The notes under the pieces were generated by a model. The model did no database searches. It was not told the DNA's origin and saw nothing but the letters and a program-made list of their open reading frames with translations. The translations under genes were made by a program, and so were the position numbers. From Elysia crispata (lineage: Eukaryota > Mollusca > Gastropoda > Plakobranchidae), in the NCBI GenBank assembly GCA_033675545.1, contig JAWDGP010000881.1, positions 156,501-220,500 on the forward strand: a stretch of DNA of 64,000 nucleotides, written 5' to 3'. Below, piece after piece: positions 1 through 15,900 of this stretch (positions are counted from its first letter, which is position 1; the number at the start of each line of letters is the position of its first letter).

Positions 1-827
1 TATCGGTGTCAATTCTTTCCATATAGATATAGATCTAGACCTAGCTAGATGCCTAAATCTAGATCTAGTGGGTCTGATTAAAACGCCAGAAGCAGTGACT
101 ACTGATCCATAAACTTGAAATTCTAGAGCCAAATCTAGCGATTTACAAAGTATATTCTGAATATTGTATAGCAATAATTATTTAGCGAAGCCTGTCTAAT
201 CAATGCCTAGCCCGTCCGATGAATTAGTGGCACGATATCGTAGATCTACATCTAGCCTGTGACAGATCAATTATCGAATTTTGGATATATTAAAATTGTC
301 AAGACATAAAGAGCAGACAAACCCTCACGTTTTTTTAAACATGTAGAGCACACGTGCACGTAATATTTTACCAATTGAATTGTGTTTAAATTATTTGACT
401 CCAAACCTATCTTTAACTTATAAGGCATGAAAAAGAAATATAAAGCTTCAACTGTAAGATATAGGGAAAGAAAATATGTTGGGCACCTAAAAAAATTTAG
501 AAACAAGAAAAATCTGAACAAAAAACCCAGCAAGCATCAACATACACACACACCCACAACGATCTCATTTCTGATTTATTTTAACCTTGTAGACAGTAGC
601 ACATTAAAAAAAATTCTACAAATATTAAAATATGTGCACCAATTATAAGTTGTTGGGAAACAATTTTTTAGACAATATTCCAACAGAACACCATTGTTTG
701 CAACATAGGATAAATATAGTTTCCACTTTCTTTGACCAAAACAGTTATAGCGGCACCGGAAAGTTACGAAAATACCTGGGACATCCCGAAGGGCCTGTTT
801 GTGTGTCTGTCCGTTCCTTGATTTGTG
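1..827 (+). mobile_element. hAT-like non-autonomous element, right part (cut by window edge)
   Basis: This stretch matches 2870-3691 along its length: shared blocks include the TAGATCT-rich start, GATTTACAAAGTATATTCT, a block ending GGCACGATATCGTAGAT, GGCAGACAAACCC/GAGCAGACAAACCC and the end CTTGATTTGTG. It ends at 827 with the same terminal bases as the intact copy. The other half lies outside the window or is missing. No transposase is encoded. Confidence 0.7.
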
Positions 828-1024
828 GCTGTGCGCCTAAGAAATGCTGAGTCATCGTGCTACGCGCTTACTAGATCAAGGCTTTTTTATTGTAAAATTA
901 TTGGGCAAAGCCATAACCTTTGTATTTTATTGTTTTTGTTTTTTTTTATAATTCGTAAAAGTGAGAAATATGAAGTTGATCTAAATTAAAAGGTTGAATT
1001 TATTATGAAATGTAATTATTTACC

Positions 1025-2456
<1,432 letters not shown>

Positions 2457-2464
2457 GGAGGAAC

Positions 2465-3691
2465 CACAAATTAATGAGGACTCTACAATTTTTCTATCCT
2501 TTCGTTTCAGCGGTTGGTAGGGTCGTCCGACATACTAGTTTTGGTCACAACAAACTTCCTGTCAATGACACCAAGCTTAAAAAGGAGCACTCTATTAGCT
2601 TTTTTCCTGGCTTATATATAAAAATTTGCAACTTCTTTGGTTAATTTTTTACTGAGATTTCAAGTTTCTTAATACATAAAAATGGAGAAACTAACACAGC
2701 TTTAACTAAATTCCGGCCTGAAATCGGAGCTTTTCCGCTATGGACTGAGGCCGTAACAGATCACTCCAAAAAAATATGCGACGTCCATAAACTTACTCTG
2801 TAAATGTATTGAAATACAGTATTCCAAAAAAAAAAGATGCACCTGATGCTAAATATTTACATACATACCTAGATTCTTAAATTTAGCTAGATATAGATCT
2901 ACATCTAGTACGGCCGATTAAAGCGCCCGACACAGTGGCTATTGTGTCGTTTAATTAAGACTACAAGTGCTAGATCTAGATTTAGTGATTTACAAAGTAT
3001 ATTCTTAATGCAACAATTATTTAGCGAGACCAATTTCATCAAGGCCTAGCCTATCCGATGCATTAGAGGCACGATATCGTAGATACACATCTAGTTTATG
3101 ACAGATCACCCACCTAATTTCGAATAATTATATTGAAATTTTAAAGTCATTAGTAGTGGGGTATAGTTAACTGAAGGGCAGACAAACCCGCACGTTTTTA
3201 AAGCACATAGATCTAATAGTTTACCAATTGTATTGTATTTGTATAATTTGACTCCGAACCCTTTTTTTTTACTTATAAGTCATTGAAAAGAAGTATAAAG
3301 CTTTCACTGTAAGATGTAGGAAAAGAAAATCTGTTCGGCATCACAAAAAATTTTCGAAACAAGAAAAAAATGAACAAAATAAAACCAGCAAGCACCAGCA
3401 CACACACCCACAATGATCTCATTTATTTATTATCACCTTGTAAACAGTAAGGCTTTAAAAAAAAATTTTGCAAATATAAAAAAAATGGGCAACTATTATT
3501 AAAATAAATGATTATCAATTTGTAGGAACCTTTTTTAGAGAATATTCCACCAGAACACCATTGTTTACAACATAGGATAAATATAAATAAAGTTTCCACC
3601 TTCTTTGACCAAAACAGTTATGGCAGTACCGAAAAATTACGAAAATATCCCGAAGTGCCTTTTTGTTTATCTGTCCATTCTTTAATTTGTG
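2465..3691 (+). mobile_element. Intact 1.2-kb hAT-like non-autonomous element with 8-bp target duplication
   Basis: The element begins CACAAATTAATGAGG and ends TTTAATTTGTG, giving inverted ends CACAAATTAA. It is flanked by identical GGAGGAAC at 2457-2464 and 3692-3699. An 8-bp duplication is typical of hAT (and P) transposons; the TIR is not a classical hAT sequence, so the superfamily is inferred. The left 400 bp match (inverted) 24070-24532 and 54475-54893; the right 800 bp match 1-827 and (inverted) 23209-24070. It lies about 220 bp upstream of the CLUAP1 ATG and has no open reading frame of note. Confidence 0.8.
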
Positions 3692-3699
3692 GGAGGAAC

Positions 3700-3918
3700 A
3701 AAAGATGTCCTAATAATAGCATCTTCAGTAAGAGTCGTCTACCCTGGAGCCATGGTGCAAAAATGTTTATAATAGATGGCGTTAATATAGATTCTTTTGC
3801 ACGGTGAATGTGAAACTAGGAGTTTGGTACTTTCATCTGTTTTTAACAGGTTCTAAGACCCCACACTTAAAAACCGTCCTTTACTTTCCTGATTAACTCT
3901 GCCGGCAACTATAAAAAG
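3700..3918 (+). promoter_or_regulatory. CLUAP1 5' flank / 5' UTR
   Basis: These 219 bases lie between the end of a hAT-like element (with its target duplication) and the CLUAP1 ATG, so at least the proximal promoter or 5' UTR must be here or beyond the element. A GGCAAC half-site, as in RFX X-boxes of ciliary genes, is at about 3904-3909, but the other half does not match. A pyrimidine tract ending TTTTTAACAG at about 3850 could be a splice acceptor for a UTR exon. Confidence 0.3.
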
Positions 3919-6900
3919 ATGAGCTACAAAGATCTGAGAAGTAAGTCGGTACCCCCAGATTTAATTTTGAATTGAATAATTAACACAAGAAAGCGGTCTA
4001 ATAAAAATCTGGATTCAAGATCTAGATCTAGAGTGTAGACGTCTAGACTAGATTTTGATTGTAAAAATTAAAATTCGATCAAGATAGAACCAAGACCGAG
4101 ATTACATTCATGGGGTGGCTGTCATCAGCTTTTAATTTTAATTTATTTTTTCTTTCCAGTGTACTTTCCAAGTATTGGTACATGTTTGCAGATAATACAC
4201 ATCAAAACACATTAGATGACAAAAATGTGCATTTTAGGAGTCCCATAACCACAACGATAAAGGCTTTGAAATAGTGGATTATTTAGACATTTTGTGAAAA
4301 AATATCAAGTTTGTTTCGGCATATATCAAAGGGAAGATTGAAAATAAGTATTGAATACTATAATACATGCCTTAGACTATTTTGGAATTTTCACATGAAC
4401 TAATTTTCATAATGCGAATCTATTTACTGATTTTTTTTAAGCATTCGTTATCATCTACTTTAAATAAATGTACAGCTAAGAATTCTCACAGCTAGTATAC
4501 TTTTATGCACTTTATGAGAAAAATTACAGCTTTCTAATAAGTGTTTTAAAGGATCTAAAAACAGATTGGAAAAGTATAGAATCAGTCAATTTCTTTTGTT
4601 CTGGTACATAGGCCTTTTGATTCTATTTCTCATTTTATTGATTGAGATTAAGATTGACTTAACAATTTTCATTACTGAATGTTCTTATAGCTTCATGATA
4701 CATGCCTTTTTTTTCCCTTGTAGATCTATAAGCTATATTTTTCCTCAAAATTTTCTTCTTCATTTTATTTTCAATTCTAAAAACACACTTGTGTGAAACA
4801 GCTATGAATTAATCGCCTTTTCTTTTAAACCGATATTATAACTGGCCAAAACAAGTAAGCTAAAAGAATCTAGGCTTGCAAGTGGAATGATTAATTTGTT
4901 TTAGCTTTAAGATATTCAACTTTTTTGTAGGCTGATCATTTTCAGGAACATTATTCTTTTGTAATGACTATTTTTAGTACTGTCTTTAACCCTCCAAGAT
5001 CATTGATTAAGGTGTGTGGCGTCAGAGAAACTTAAGAGCGATGAAAACAGTCAGCATAAATCCACTTTCAAACATTCAAACAAAGAAGTTTCACCTTGTT
5101 ACCAATGGAACTCTTCTTGAAGCAAAAAAGATGTTCAATTTATGAAATAATGTGTATTTTGTCACTGAGGTGGACAAAAAATAGAGGACCATAACACCAC
5201 AGAAGTGTACAGATGGCAGATCTAATCTTCCATCAACACTTGGAGGCTTAATTTGCTGTATGATAAAATCTAGATATAAGATAAGACCTAATTCATATCC
5301 AAGGTAATATTATCTAAGATTAATTTAAGCTTTGGAAATGACACTGTACTGCAGTCAAAATTTTTTTGGATTTAGATGGATTGATATCTATTGTCTTATA
5401 ATGGTAAAGGAAATAACTTTTCTATAAAGATTTTTAAAATTTGATTCAAGCTACTTTTATTGATTAAAGAGGTATTTGATATTGGTTGAGTGAATTTTTT
5501 ATTCTATCATTGACCTATGTCCTTACTTTGTGGCAATTTGATGTTGCCACAATTCCTATAACTTTATTACAGGCATAATATGTGTGTAAATTAATTGATA
5601 CTGAATTGAGTGGGGAAAATAATTATGAATCTAATATATATATAAGTAATGGAATCAGACAAGGTGAAATTTATTATTCAAAATAATTTTTTGATACTGT
5701 GTCCCAATCCGTTTTAACATAGAAATTTGAGATTTTTCAAATTTACCTGGGCATCGATCAAGGAAGTCCAATACCTGTCATTGGTGAAGCCTTGGTGTCA
5801 CAAGATTGTTGGAGATAGTCTTATAAATTAAAGTGGTTCATTGGATCAAATATTTGATCATAACAAATTCATATCATCTTGTTTGTATGTAAAAGATTGC
5901 ATAATTCTGTAAATTTATCTTTTTTTCAGTATAATTTTTTTTTCAGGCAGGAAAAAGATTACATGGTCCATGACATTTTGCTTTCTGTACTGGTACAATA
6001 CTAAGAGAACTTATTACAAATAATGAACATCCACAAATGTTCAGAATTAGATGGCCAAAAGAAGCAGAACTGAAAGTGCATGAAAACCATGGAAAATAGT
6101 GTCAAAGAAACAGAACATAGCATTTTTAGTTGACTATGAATATAATGTTTTAATCTGTCACATTTGTAGCTTTAAGTTGTTTTTTTTTTTTGTTTTTTTA
6201 ATTTTAGACTTTACAGAAATGATGAGAGCCTTAGGATTCCATCGCTTGATTTCTATGGAAAATTTCAGAACACCAAATTTCAAGCTTGTCTATGAATGCT
6301 TGACATGGTTGATGAAAAGGTATATTATGATAATCATGATATAGTTTTATAAAGTGGTAATCCCCACACACATAAAAATTGTTAGAATATGGTACAGTAA
6401 CTTGTGAGGTCTGTGTGGATGTGTGTAATTATTAAATTGTACAATTGACTTTCTTTGCCTTTTTTTTAGTATAGATGATTGTGGATAAATGGAAAATAGC
6501 ATAGTATGCTGTAATGTTCACTCTTACTTTTGTAGAAGATGATGGTTTTTAAAAGAATGAAATGTAAGGTATTATTGTAAAGAAGTTTCAAATATTTTAT
6601 CACTTTCATTTCAGAATAGAGATACCCATTTTGCACAGATTTTCAGAATTATTACCCAAAATCGTTATATTTTACTGCTATTAAGAATCTTGCCTTTGGG
6701 AATGAACAGAAATTCTTTTTTTTAACCAGGTATGATCCGAATGCAGACATTATGTTTGACATTGACACAGAGCAAGACCGTGTTATTTTTATCAAGAGCG
6801 TGGCAGAGTTTATGGTAAGTCTCACTGTCTCACTGTTTATTGAATTCCAAAGCTGTACCAATAACTTAAGAAAGCTTATCATAGACTTAGAGCAAATTGA

Positions 6901-9900
6901 TTTTGCTTGTTGGGAGCAATGACATAAGATAACTTTATTATTTACCGTTTACATATTTTGATTTAATGTTTTTTTTCAATTTCAAAACATCAATTACTGT
7001 ACCATGTATTTTTTTTAATCTCTTTAGGCAACAAAAGCACACATAAAACTCAATACCAAAAAGCTGTATGGAGCTGATGGATACGCTGTCAAAGAGATGC
7101 TTAAAGTCACGTCAGTTTTGTACAGTGCAACCAAAACAAATGTCGCAAGTGCGTTGGAATCAGGGGGAGGGGATGCATCAAGTGTGTCGTTTGATGTGTC
7201 TTCGAGGGTAAGGCTTCATGACCTACGAAACCACTGTGGTTTAATTGTACATTGTGCTTTATGTAATTCTGAGTAGGCAGTCTTGATTGATTTTGTAAAA
7301 TAATTAGAAATAAAAAAAAAAACTATAAAGATAAAGAGATCATGAATCTTTTATTGCTAGAGAGATTATCAGAGAGTAAGAGAAAATATTTTCAGTGTGT
7401 AAAACATGCATTAGAAATCAACGAAAAATAGTGTAGCTATTACTGAAAGGTAATTTCAGTTTCACATAGGAATAATTGCCTGTCCAGTGTATTTGGAGAA
7501 AACAGAAATAGTGTAACAAGCACAATGTGCAAAATATTTTGTCATATAGATAAGTTGATAATACACGATCAGCCTTTTAAAAAAAATTGCAGCAGGGACA
7601 CTAATTTTACTTGATATTCTACTTCAGTCAAAGCTAAAATGAAATCTGGAATGGACAACTAGTCTTCTAAATAAAAATGAATGATGTGAAAGCCAATAAG
7701 TGAATGAACTTTGAATGTTTTCTTGCTGATATTTATGCATGTGCCTCTAATAAAGTCAGTGGAATCCTTCACCAAGCACTGTGCTTAGCTTAATCTTTTA
7801 AAATTGAAGAATAAAATATTGTCTTAGGTCCAATTGCTATTTATTCTTTCAAAATGCTTTCAATTCATACATGTTAAAAATCAAAAAATGATATGCATTA
7901 ATGATAAATTTGTATTTTCGGCGGTAAATTTCAATTTGATTGCTTGTATCCTACAGATCAATGAACTGAAAGAGGCAAGGCGCCTAGCATCAGAAATCAC
8001 AGTCAAAGGGGCTCAGCTGTATGATCTGCTTGGGAAAGAAGTTGATCTTAGAGTAAGTTGTAACTGTCATAAAATGTTATTCTAATAGCAGATCATATCT
8101 GCCCATGAAAGAGTTAAAGTTGCTTAAAGTGAAAGAAATGCGGCACTTTATGAAATACAGTGGAGCCCATACTCAACAACGGCTTGAATAGTGACAACCA
8201 TTGCTATAGTGACAGATCTGAAATCTTCGTTTTTTCCTTTATTTAAGTCATTCAATTTATTTCTGCAATAACGAGTATCGCTACTGCATCTCCTCCACCC
8301 CACCCTCCCTGTAATAAAGACAACTAGACTACTGAGGGTACAGAGTAAAGAAACCTCCAACATTTTTCATAGGATAAAAATCTTGAGCATTTTGTCTTGC
8401 CTGCATTGTTACGGTACAAAGTAACAAGCGATGCAGGCTTTTGTGTCTTTTCTCCAAACAGTTCCCTCCCGTTAAAGTGTAGTCTAGGCTTAGTATCAGT
8501 ATCACCAGAATGTCACTAGAGCTCTGGTATCATACAGCAAATGGTACAGTGAGCTGAGCATGGCATGCAAGACCTATGTATCTCACCCAGAGCAAAGATT
8601 TTTGAAAACCTCTTATCTATCATTCATCACAATAAATTCTTCTTTATTCCCTTTTTCGGGAATAACAACAACCCTTGCTCTAACAATACCTTATGAAAAC
8701 ATCAAGAGTTGTCATTGTTCCCGATTCCACTGTACAAAGTCTAAGCATCTGTCCTCCATCTCAAACATGCAAAGGACTTTAAAATTTTTTTTTCTGAATC
8801 TTTGCTACAGTGATTGATCTAGAATGAATCAAGGGTGAGACTTTTCCTTAAATTTATGGAACTCTGTATGTTTGGAAGTCATGTGATCTTCCTTAAATAC
8901 TGATCCCTGATCTTGTGCCTGACAAAAATTTTTATCCACAAGGTTGAACATCCTTTGTGAATATATGTAAAATTATACAGAAAAAGAAAAAGGGAAACTG
9001 TAATTCTACGAGTAGGACCAGATATTTCTGCTTCTAGGAACAGCCTGTGTGAGAGGATAAAGCAGGGCAATGTACTATATTGATTTGGTTTATTTTTATT
9101 TATTATTTTTATATTCAATTATAATATGGAGATTTGTCTTATTGTTGAAACCATCCAGAATATTACTGCCATCAAGTTGTTTACTTTATCGTTTATTTGT
9201 TTGAAAAACCTCTTTTACTCCATCTTCTCATCCAGACCTCGCTGTGATTTTAAACAAAGATTTTTCTTATTTTTTCATGTGATATTTATGACTAAACATT
9301 TTTTTCTCTCGAGATACATATGTAAATCTTTTGAATTATCAAGATCGATTGAAAATCCTAAATTGAGTAAGAGGCAAATCTAGATCTAAATCTATAATCA
9401 AAAACCAAGCATAACGTGAGACTTGTCTAATTATAGTAGATTAGGCGATTATAATGGAAATAATTTAAGATCTAGATCTACATGTTACTTTTAGATTTTG
9501 TTTATTTTTAATTTTCTTTTTACGTAGTTTGGTGGAGTCTAGTGAGAATTTCTAGATATAATTAGTATTGATTATATTCAGCTCAAATGTCTGAAGAAAA
9601 GATAAAGATAAAAAGAGCAGTGTTCAGTATGTAAGGTATGTATACTCTGATGAGTAAATCTTTATGAAGCTCAGTGAAATGCAGAGAAGTTACATTTACA
9701 AATTATAAATTCAACATTCTATTTTTAGAATCAACAATTATTGATCTCTCTGCAGAGAAAGATTTGTTAAGAGGGAATTGTTGAGAAACTTTGACAATTT
9801 TTTGTTTTGTCCTGTGTTAAAAAAGTTTCTAAATTGATCAAGATCTTGAAGCCATGTTAATGTTATGCTGATGGAGAATATATTGTGATGTTATGTATCA

Positions 9901-12900
9901 AAATATATGTCCACAATTTTACAGGAACAGCGTGTGATGGTTGTTGCTCGAGCCTTGGAAATCAATGAAGTAGAGCATGGACTACAAGCTTCTATAGAAG
10001 CTGTGCAAGTAAGTTTTGACCATAAACTAAGATTTTTAGGAGAGTGCAGGTTTATATTAAGAATTAATTTACTCAACCTTTTTTTTTTAAATGAAAAAAT
10101 GAATACTGAAACTGTTACCATCATTATACTATGGCATTCTACTGAAGTTTCTTGCATATCAATGAAACCTGAAAATTCATAGAAAATTATAGACCTATTA
10201 TTGAGTAGCGTTTTATTGTTATTGACTATTATATTGAAATTGTAATATTTTTTTTCCACATAGGGATAGAAAAAATAAAACTTCTATTTTTTTGTAAATG
10301 GACAATTTTATTAGCAATGAAATAATACATTATCATTAATGCAAATATCTTACACCTTCATTTTACACACTATTATAAGTTAAAGTTGAATCTGATTTTT
10401 AATATTTTCAGCATGAAATACAGAAAACAGTTCAAATGCTGGACAATGTTGCATCTGATGAAGCAAATCTTGAGGCGAAGATTGAAAAGAAGAAAAGTGA
10501 ACTTGAGCGGAACAATAAAAGATTACAAACTCTTCAAAGTGTGAGGTGATTATATTATGGTCTAGTTTTACGATATTTGTGTTCATTAACTGGCATAGAA
10601 CTGCGAGCTATCTTGCAGCTGCAGGAGTTTTTTAAGGTTTGTCTTGTTACAACCCAGGCTAAGGGGACATGGTTTACTCAATATTAACCAGAACTTCTCA
10701 TAAGACGCATTGTAGTTAATAATTTTTTTTTTTGGTCTTTGCCAAAAAATGCAATCCATTTATTTTCTTGATTAGATTTAACCGGTGGAGTTTGCATTTC
10801 AATGAAAATTTTGCTTGAATAAGATGATCTCAACAAAACATCTCAATTCTAGAAGGTCAGAGCTTCATGAGTAGTGAAGATTTAGTGTTTATCATTCTAG
10901 ATCACTTGAAAAAAAAGGACTAATTTCAAGCCATGCTTGGCACAAGATCAAGTTTCATTGAATCATTGTCTAGGGATGTAGATTTAATTTTTTTTTTTTT
11001 GGAATAACACTTTTTGCTTGTTTTTGTACTTTTTTTTTCTCTGGCAATGTTTTATATTTCAAAGGGTACCAATTGAAGTTCTTTTCTTATTATTATTTTG
11101 ATTACAAATGTTGTAATAGCTGTAGCAATCAGTGATTGATAATTTTTATATCTTTGTTTGTTTTTACTGTTGATCTTTTGTGATAGAGGCTATGAATAGG
11201 ATCTAACTTTGAATAAGACCATTGTTTGTGAAATGATTACATTGGGCATCCAGACCAGCCTACATGGACGAATATGAGCGATTAGAGGAGGACCTACAGA
11301 AGCTGTATGACCAGTACATGGTCAAATTCCGCAACTTGGCCTTCCTGGAGACGCAACTGGAGGAGCAGAATAGGGTGGAACAAGACAAGTTAGAGGTCCG
11401 TTTAGAAACAATTTTTTTTTAATTGTATTAGCTAGTCATTCATTTCCAAAAGCCCTTACATTTTCAGTCTGGGTGAAATTTACTCCTTTTTTTCTTTCTC
11501 GTGAAAGATTTCTAATTGATCTTCCAGCTGTTTGTCTCTTACAACTGAAAAAAAAATTATCTGTCACAAATCTAAGCTTTGTTTAAGACTAAACAAATGT
11601 GTTAAATTTTATGTAAGCAGATACTTGTCATTATTATTTTTTTCTTTAAAAAAGCTCACCATTATGCTCTCTGACAAAATTGAATTGCTCTGAAGGTTTG
11701 TATTTTTTTTTTCTTTTTAATCATCAACATTCATTGTCTCAACAGGTTCCATGATAATTTTAACTGCGCTTTGAAATGTCTGTAGTTCACAATTTAGGCA
11801 GCTCAATTGGTTTGAGTGAGACAAACTTTTGTTGCCTTTAACTTTTTATTGTGAGTGTCCTCTCTTAAACTAAAGTTATTTCTGCTCAAACTGACATATG
11901 TTCTGAATTTGATGATTTTACCATTTTTTCTGGCCAAAATTGGATGTGAATACTAAAGAGCCTAGTAAAAGATTCAGATAGTCTTTTTTTTTTAAACTAC
12001 ATACGCTAGCCTAAAGTTTACTATAAATAAAGTGTATATCTGATCTGCATAGATTCAATGTATCATTTGAATTCATGTAAAGGGTGATTTTTGCAAAAAA
12101 GGTAAATGAAAAGAGTGCAGACATCATTTCAGATGTGTAACTTCAATATTATTTTGTTGTATTAAGTAATGAAAGGTTATGATGAAAAGAAGCATAAGAA
12201 AGAGAACAAATATAGAAAGCTTGCAATATGTATGTGTTATGATTGCTCTGTGTTATTGAATTCGATATTCTTGTTGTAAATATTAAGGTCACAAGCTTCT
12301 TCAAAATGTTAAGATCTATTTTTTTTTTTGGTTGTCTCAGGAAACAGAGCAACAATTGAAAGTAATGGCAGACAAAATAAGAACAGAGGAACGCAAGCAT
12401 CAGCAAATATCACCTGAAGATGAGGATGAAGATGACAAAAATATTTTTGGTTGGTGTTAACATAATAATCAAATCATTTTGTTATCATCGGCTCATTTTT
12501 AAATAACTAGATCAAAGTGTAAGAATCTGAGATGTATTATTTTTTCAACACTGGATTTTATTTTCTTATACCATATGACTAAATCTTATCTTTGAGTGAA
12601 CTTATAAGGGTGAAATCAAATATACCTTTTCATTGTATACTTCGTGGTAGACCTGACAATTGTATAAATTATAATAGAAAAAATTAACTAGACCATTTTT
12701 TTTTCTATAGAGTGGCAGTTGTTTTTTTTTTTTTTAGCCAATTAACATCGTACAAAACTGTTGATTCTCTGCCACCGTGTGATAGCATAAGAGGTCATAA
12801 TGCTCTGAGAATATTTGATTTTCAAAGCCATGTTCATTAAAATTGCATTTCAGTCTGGATATAAATTACTTTCTGAAATCACCTTCATTTTATTTTCAGA

Positions 12901-15900
12901 TGATGACGATGAAAATGACTCTGACATAGACATGACTAAGAATGCTCGAATGGCTAATCGGGTTAGACCAGAAGGTTTGCTCATTTCTTATTTTTTTAGC
13001 AGACTAATCGTTTTCTTGCGCTTGATTATTTTCTTGTATAATATGGTTCTCTTTATCTTCATAAGCTTATTGAGATATGTTGTCTTAGTACAGAAAATAC
13101 AATTTTTGATTGTATATTTCATGGTTGCCTTTTATCAGGCATTAGCCTGAAATTAGGACTGTTATTCTCAAATGATATTTTTTTCAGGCCCTTGAAAATT
13201 TAAAGGAATGCGAAATAAAATGAAGAAGGGGTCTAAGAGATTGTGAGATTTTTGCAATTTTCAGGTTTTATTGTATGCTATCTGACAGCATCCCTGTATT
13301 GAAATACATTCTAGTTGCTTTCAGCCTGTCTAAAAATTCTTGTATTTTTTTTTTATATTCATAAGCTCGTTATGGTCTGATGACTTTGGAAAGAAAAATC
13401 ATTCATCAAAACAGAAAATATAAATTTTTATTATATATCTAACTTAGTTGTTTCTCATCATATACTGTGTTTAGTAAAATAGTTTTTTTTTTTATTTTAT
13501 TTAAAGCAGTTTGTGGGATTGGAAATAGCTGATATGCCTTGAATCAAGCAAAGATATATTGATGGTGCAAACAAAAAAAATGTTTTAATTTTTTTTCTAG
13601 TTGAGAAAAACAAATAAAAAAATTTTTTTTTCAGTTAAAAGAAAGTATTCAACTATGATTTATCACAATTTGAATAATCATTGTAAATAAGTTTTTCTTC
13701 TATTTTTGTGTGCCTTTTGTTTATTCCCAGCTGCAGGTCAGCAACGTGGAGGCAATAGAGTCACAGGTACAATGAATCCTGATATAAGTGAGGTAAGTCT
13801 TTTGAAATGGTGGTAAGGTGGATGTGGAAGCTAATTGAATCATGACCTTATGACTTGCAGTGCAGAAATAATACTCAACCCGATCTTAGTCATGCCAGCT
13901 CAGGTGAAGGCCTGATTCATGCCAGTCTTTCCAGCATGTTGAGCCTCTCTTGATGCATAGATATTCTTGACACAGTAAGCAGTTTATTGCTTGTAAAGAT
14001 TGTTCCTACAGGCCACACCGTGGTTCTTTTTTTTTTTATCTGTATCTGTTATGGTTTTTCACTACAAACCACACAAACCAGGTCATTTGTGCAGTTAAGC
14101 TTTATCTCTGTGTGATGGAGACCTAGAGTTCATTGGAGAGGTGTGGTTCTTTGAGGATTGCAATACAAACAGGATTACAGTAGTTGCCTGTCAGCAAGAA
14201 ACTTGAACTAAATCTACTTCTGATTTAGAAAAATTATGATTCCACCAAATTCTTAGATTTTCGGCATCTCCTTCACCATTCCTAAACCATGCCCCTCTCC
14301 TCTTGCAAACAGATCTGGACCTAACCCTAGATCTTCATCTTGATATAGATTTAACATATAAACATATTTTAGTCAGTCATTGTCAGTCTTTGATACTAGA
14401 TCTTTAAGAGGAAAGCTTTGCTCTAGATCTAATACCTGTTCATCTAAATTGTTTAGCAAATCCCAAACCTGATCAGCTGATAGTTTCTGTGCTCTAGACC
14501 TAGATCTTCCATCATTTGTAGATGATGAGGGCGTGTCAACTTGCTTCATGCTTGAAAAATTATCAACTTTTTAGCTCAAAAAGTGTGGGAAACAACCATG
14601 AAAGCTGCCATTGTAGTAAAGAAGCATTACAACATGATAAAAATAGCAAGGTTTGTGGTTGGTAGTTTTGAATCCTGAGGAGTCTGGAATTCAGCGCTAG
14701 GGTTTAATTATTACAAACGAAAAAAATTTTTTTTCAAATAAACTGCATACAACAGTTAAGGTCTTAAATTTTTAATAAAACAAGGTCTCATGGCAAAAAC
14801 AATTTCTCTTTGTCTTCTCCTTCACTGCTGGCTGACATGACCATCATTTCACCATCAACGTCTGATTCCACCAGCATTCATAAAAATCTGATTCCTGATC
14901 TTGGTCAGGCAATGAGTCGTTCGCAGCGTCTCAAAATCGGCTCTCAGTGATACTTTAGTTTAGGCCTAGTTGCCCGCATATCTGCTGACGCTGCTAGGCA
15001 GGGCAAACCAGTGCGCCCGATATTTTGCGCACTGCACTTTGATGTGTAATAAAGTTTGTCTTTGTTTAACAAGCTATGGTCAAATTTGTTCACGAGCTAG
15101 ACTGGTTTACTTTCGATTTATAAACTCAGTCTTGCAACTTTTGTGAAATTCCCGTGTTTTTATCTTTAAAAGATTTTATTTTAGAGCTTCGTTTTGCTCA
15201 CTTAGTTTGTTAATTAAGTTTTATAAATTTACTTCTATTGTGTCAACTTAATTAGACAATTACAGACAAATGGCTCCACAGAAATCATTTTTTCTTCTTT
15301 AACGGTTTTCTAATATTATTTATCTTTCTGATTTAACATGTTTCTTATCCTCAGTAGCAATAGAGAATTTTTTAATATTTTTTTAACACCATTATGGAAC
15401 ATACTCAAGATCGGCTCTACCATTATACTTCTATTATGTTCACTTAATGAGACAATTACTGACAAACGGCTCCATAGAAATAATTTTTCCTTCTTCAACG
15501 GTTTTCAAATATCATTTATCTTTCTGATTTAACAGGTTTCTTATCCTCAGCAACAATAGAGAATTTTTAAATAATTTTTTTACACCATTATGGAACACAC
15601 TCAAGATGGGCTCTACCGTTATACTTCTATTGTGTTCACTTAATTAGACAATTACTGACAAACGGCCCCATACTAATCATTTGTTCATCTTCTACGGTTT
15701 TCAAATATCATTTCTCTTTCTAATTTAACACATTTCATATCCTCAGCATTGATAAAGAGTTTTTGAATAATTTTTTTTTACGCCATTATGGAACATACTC
15801 AAGATCGTCACTATCAATATAATTATGTGAATGAAATGTGCCAAACATGTGGCCAACTGACTTTAAATAATAAGGGAAAAAACAATATTAAATTAAAAAG

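Noticed and set aside
3900-3912. RFX X-box upstream of CLUAP1
   Set aside because: Only the GGCAAC half matches; the partner half fails, so it is mentioned only as a half-site.
12149-12406. Minus-strand open frame over CLUAP1 exon 9
   Set aside because: Shadow of the plus-strand coding exon; no protein similarity recognised.
13374-13400. CTGATGACTTTGGAAAGAAAA as a hammerhead-like core
   Set aside because: A stem II is possible but the required GAAA is missing and outer stems do not pair.
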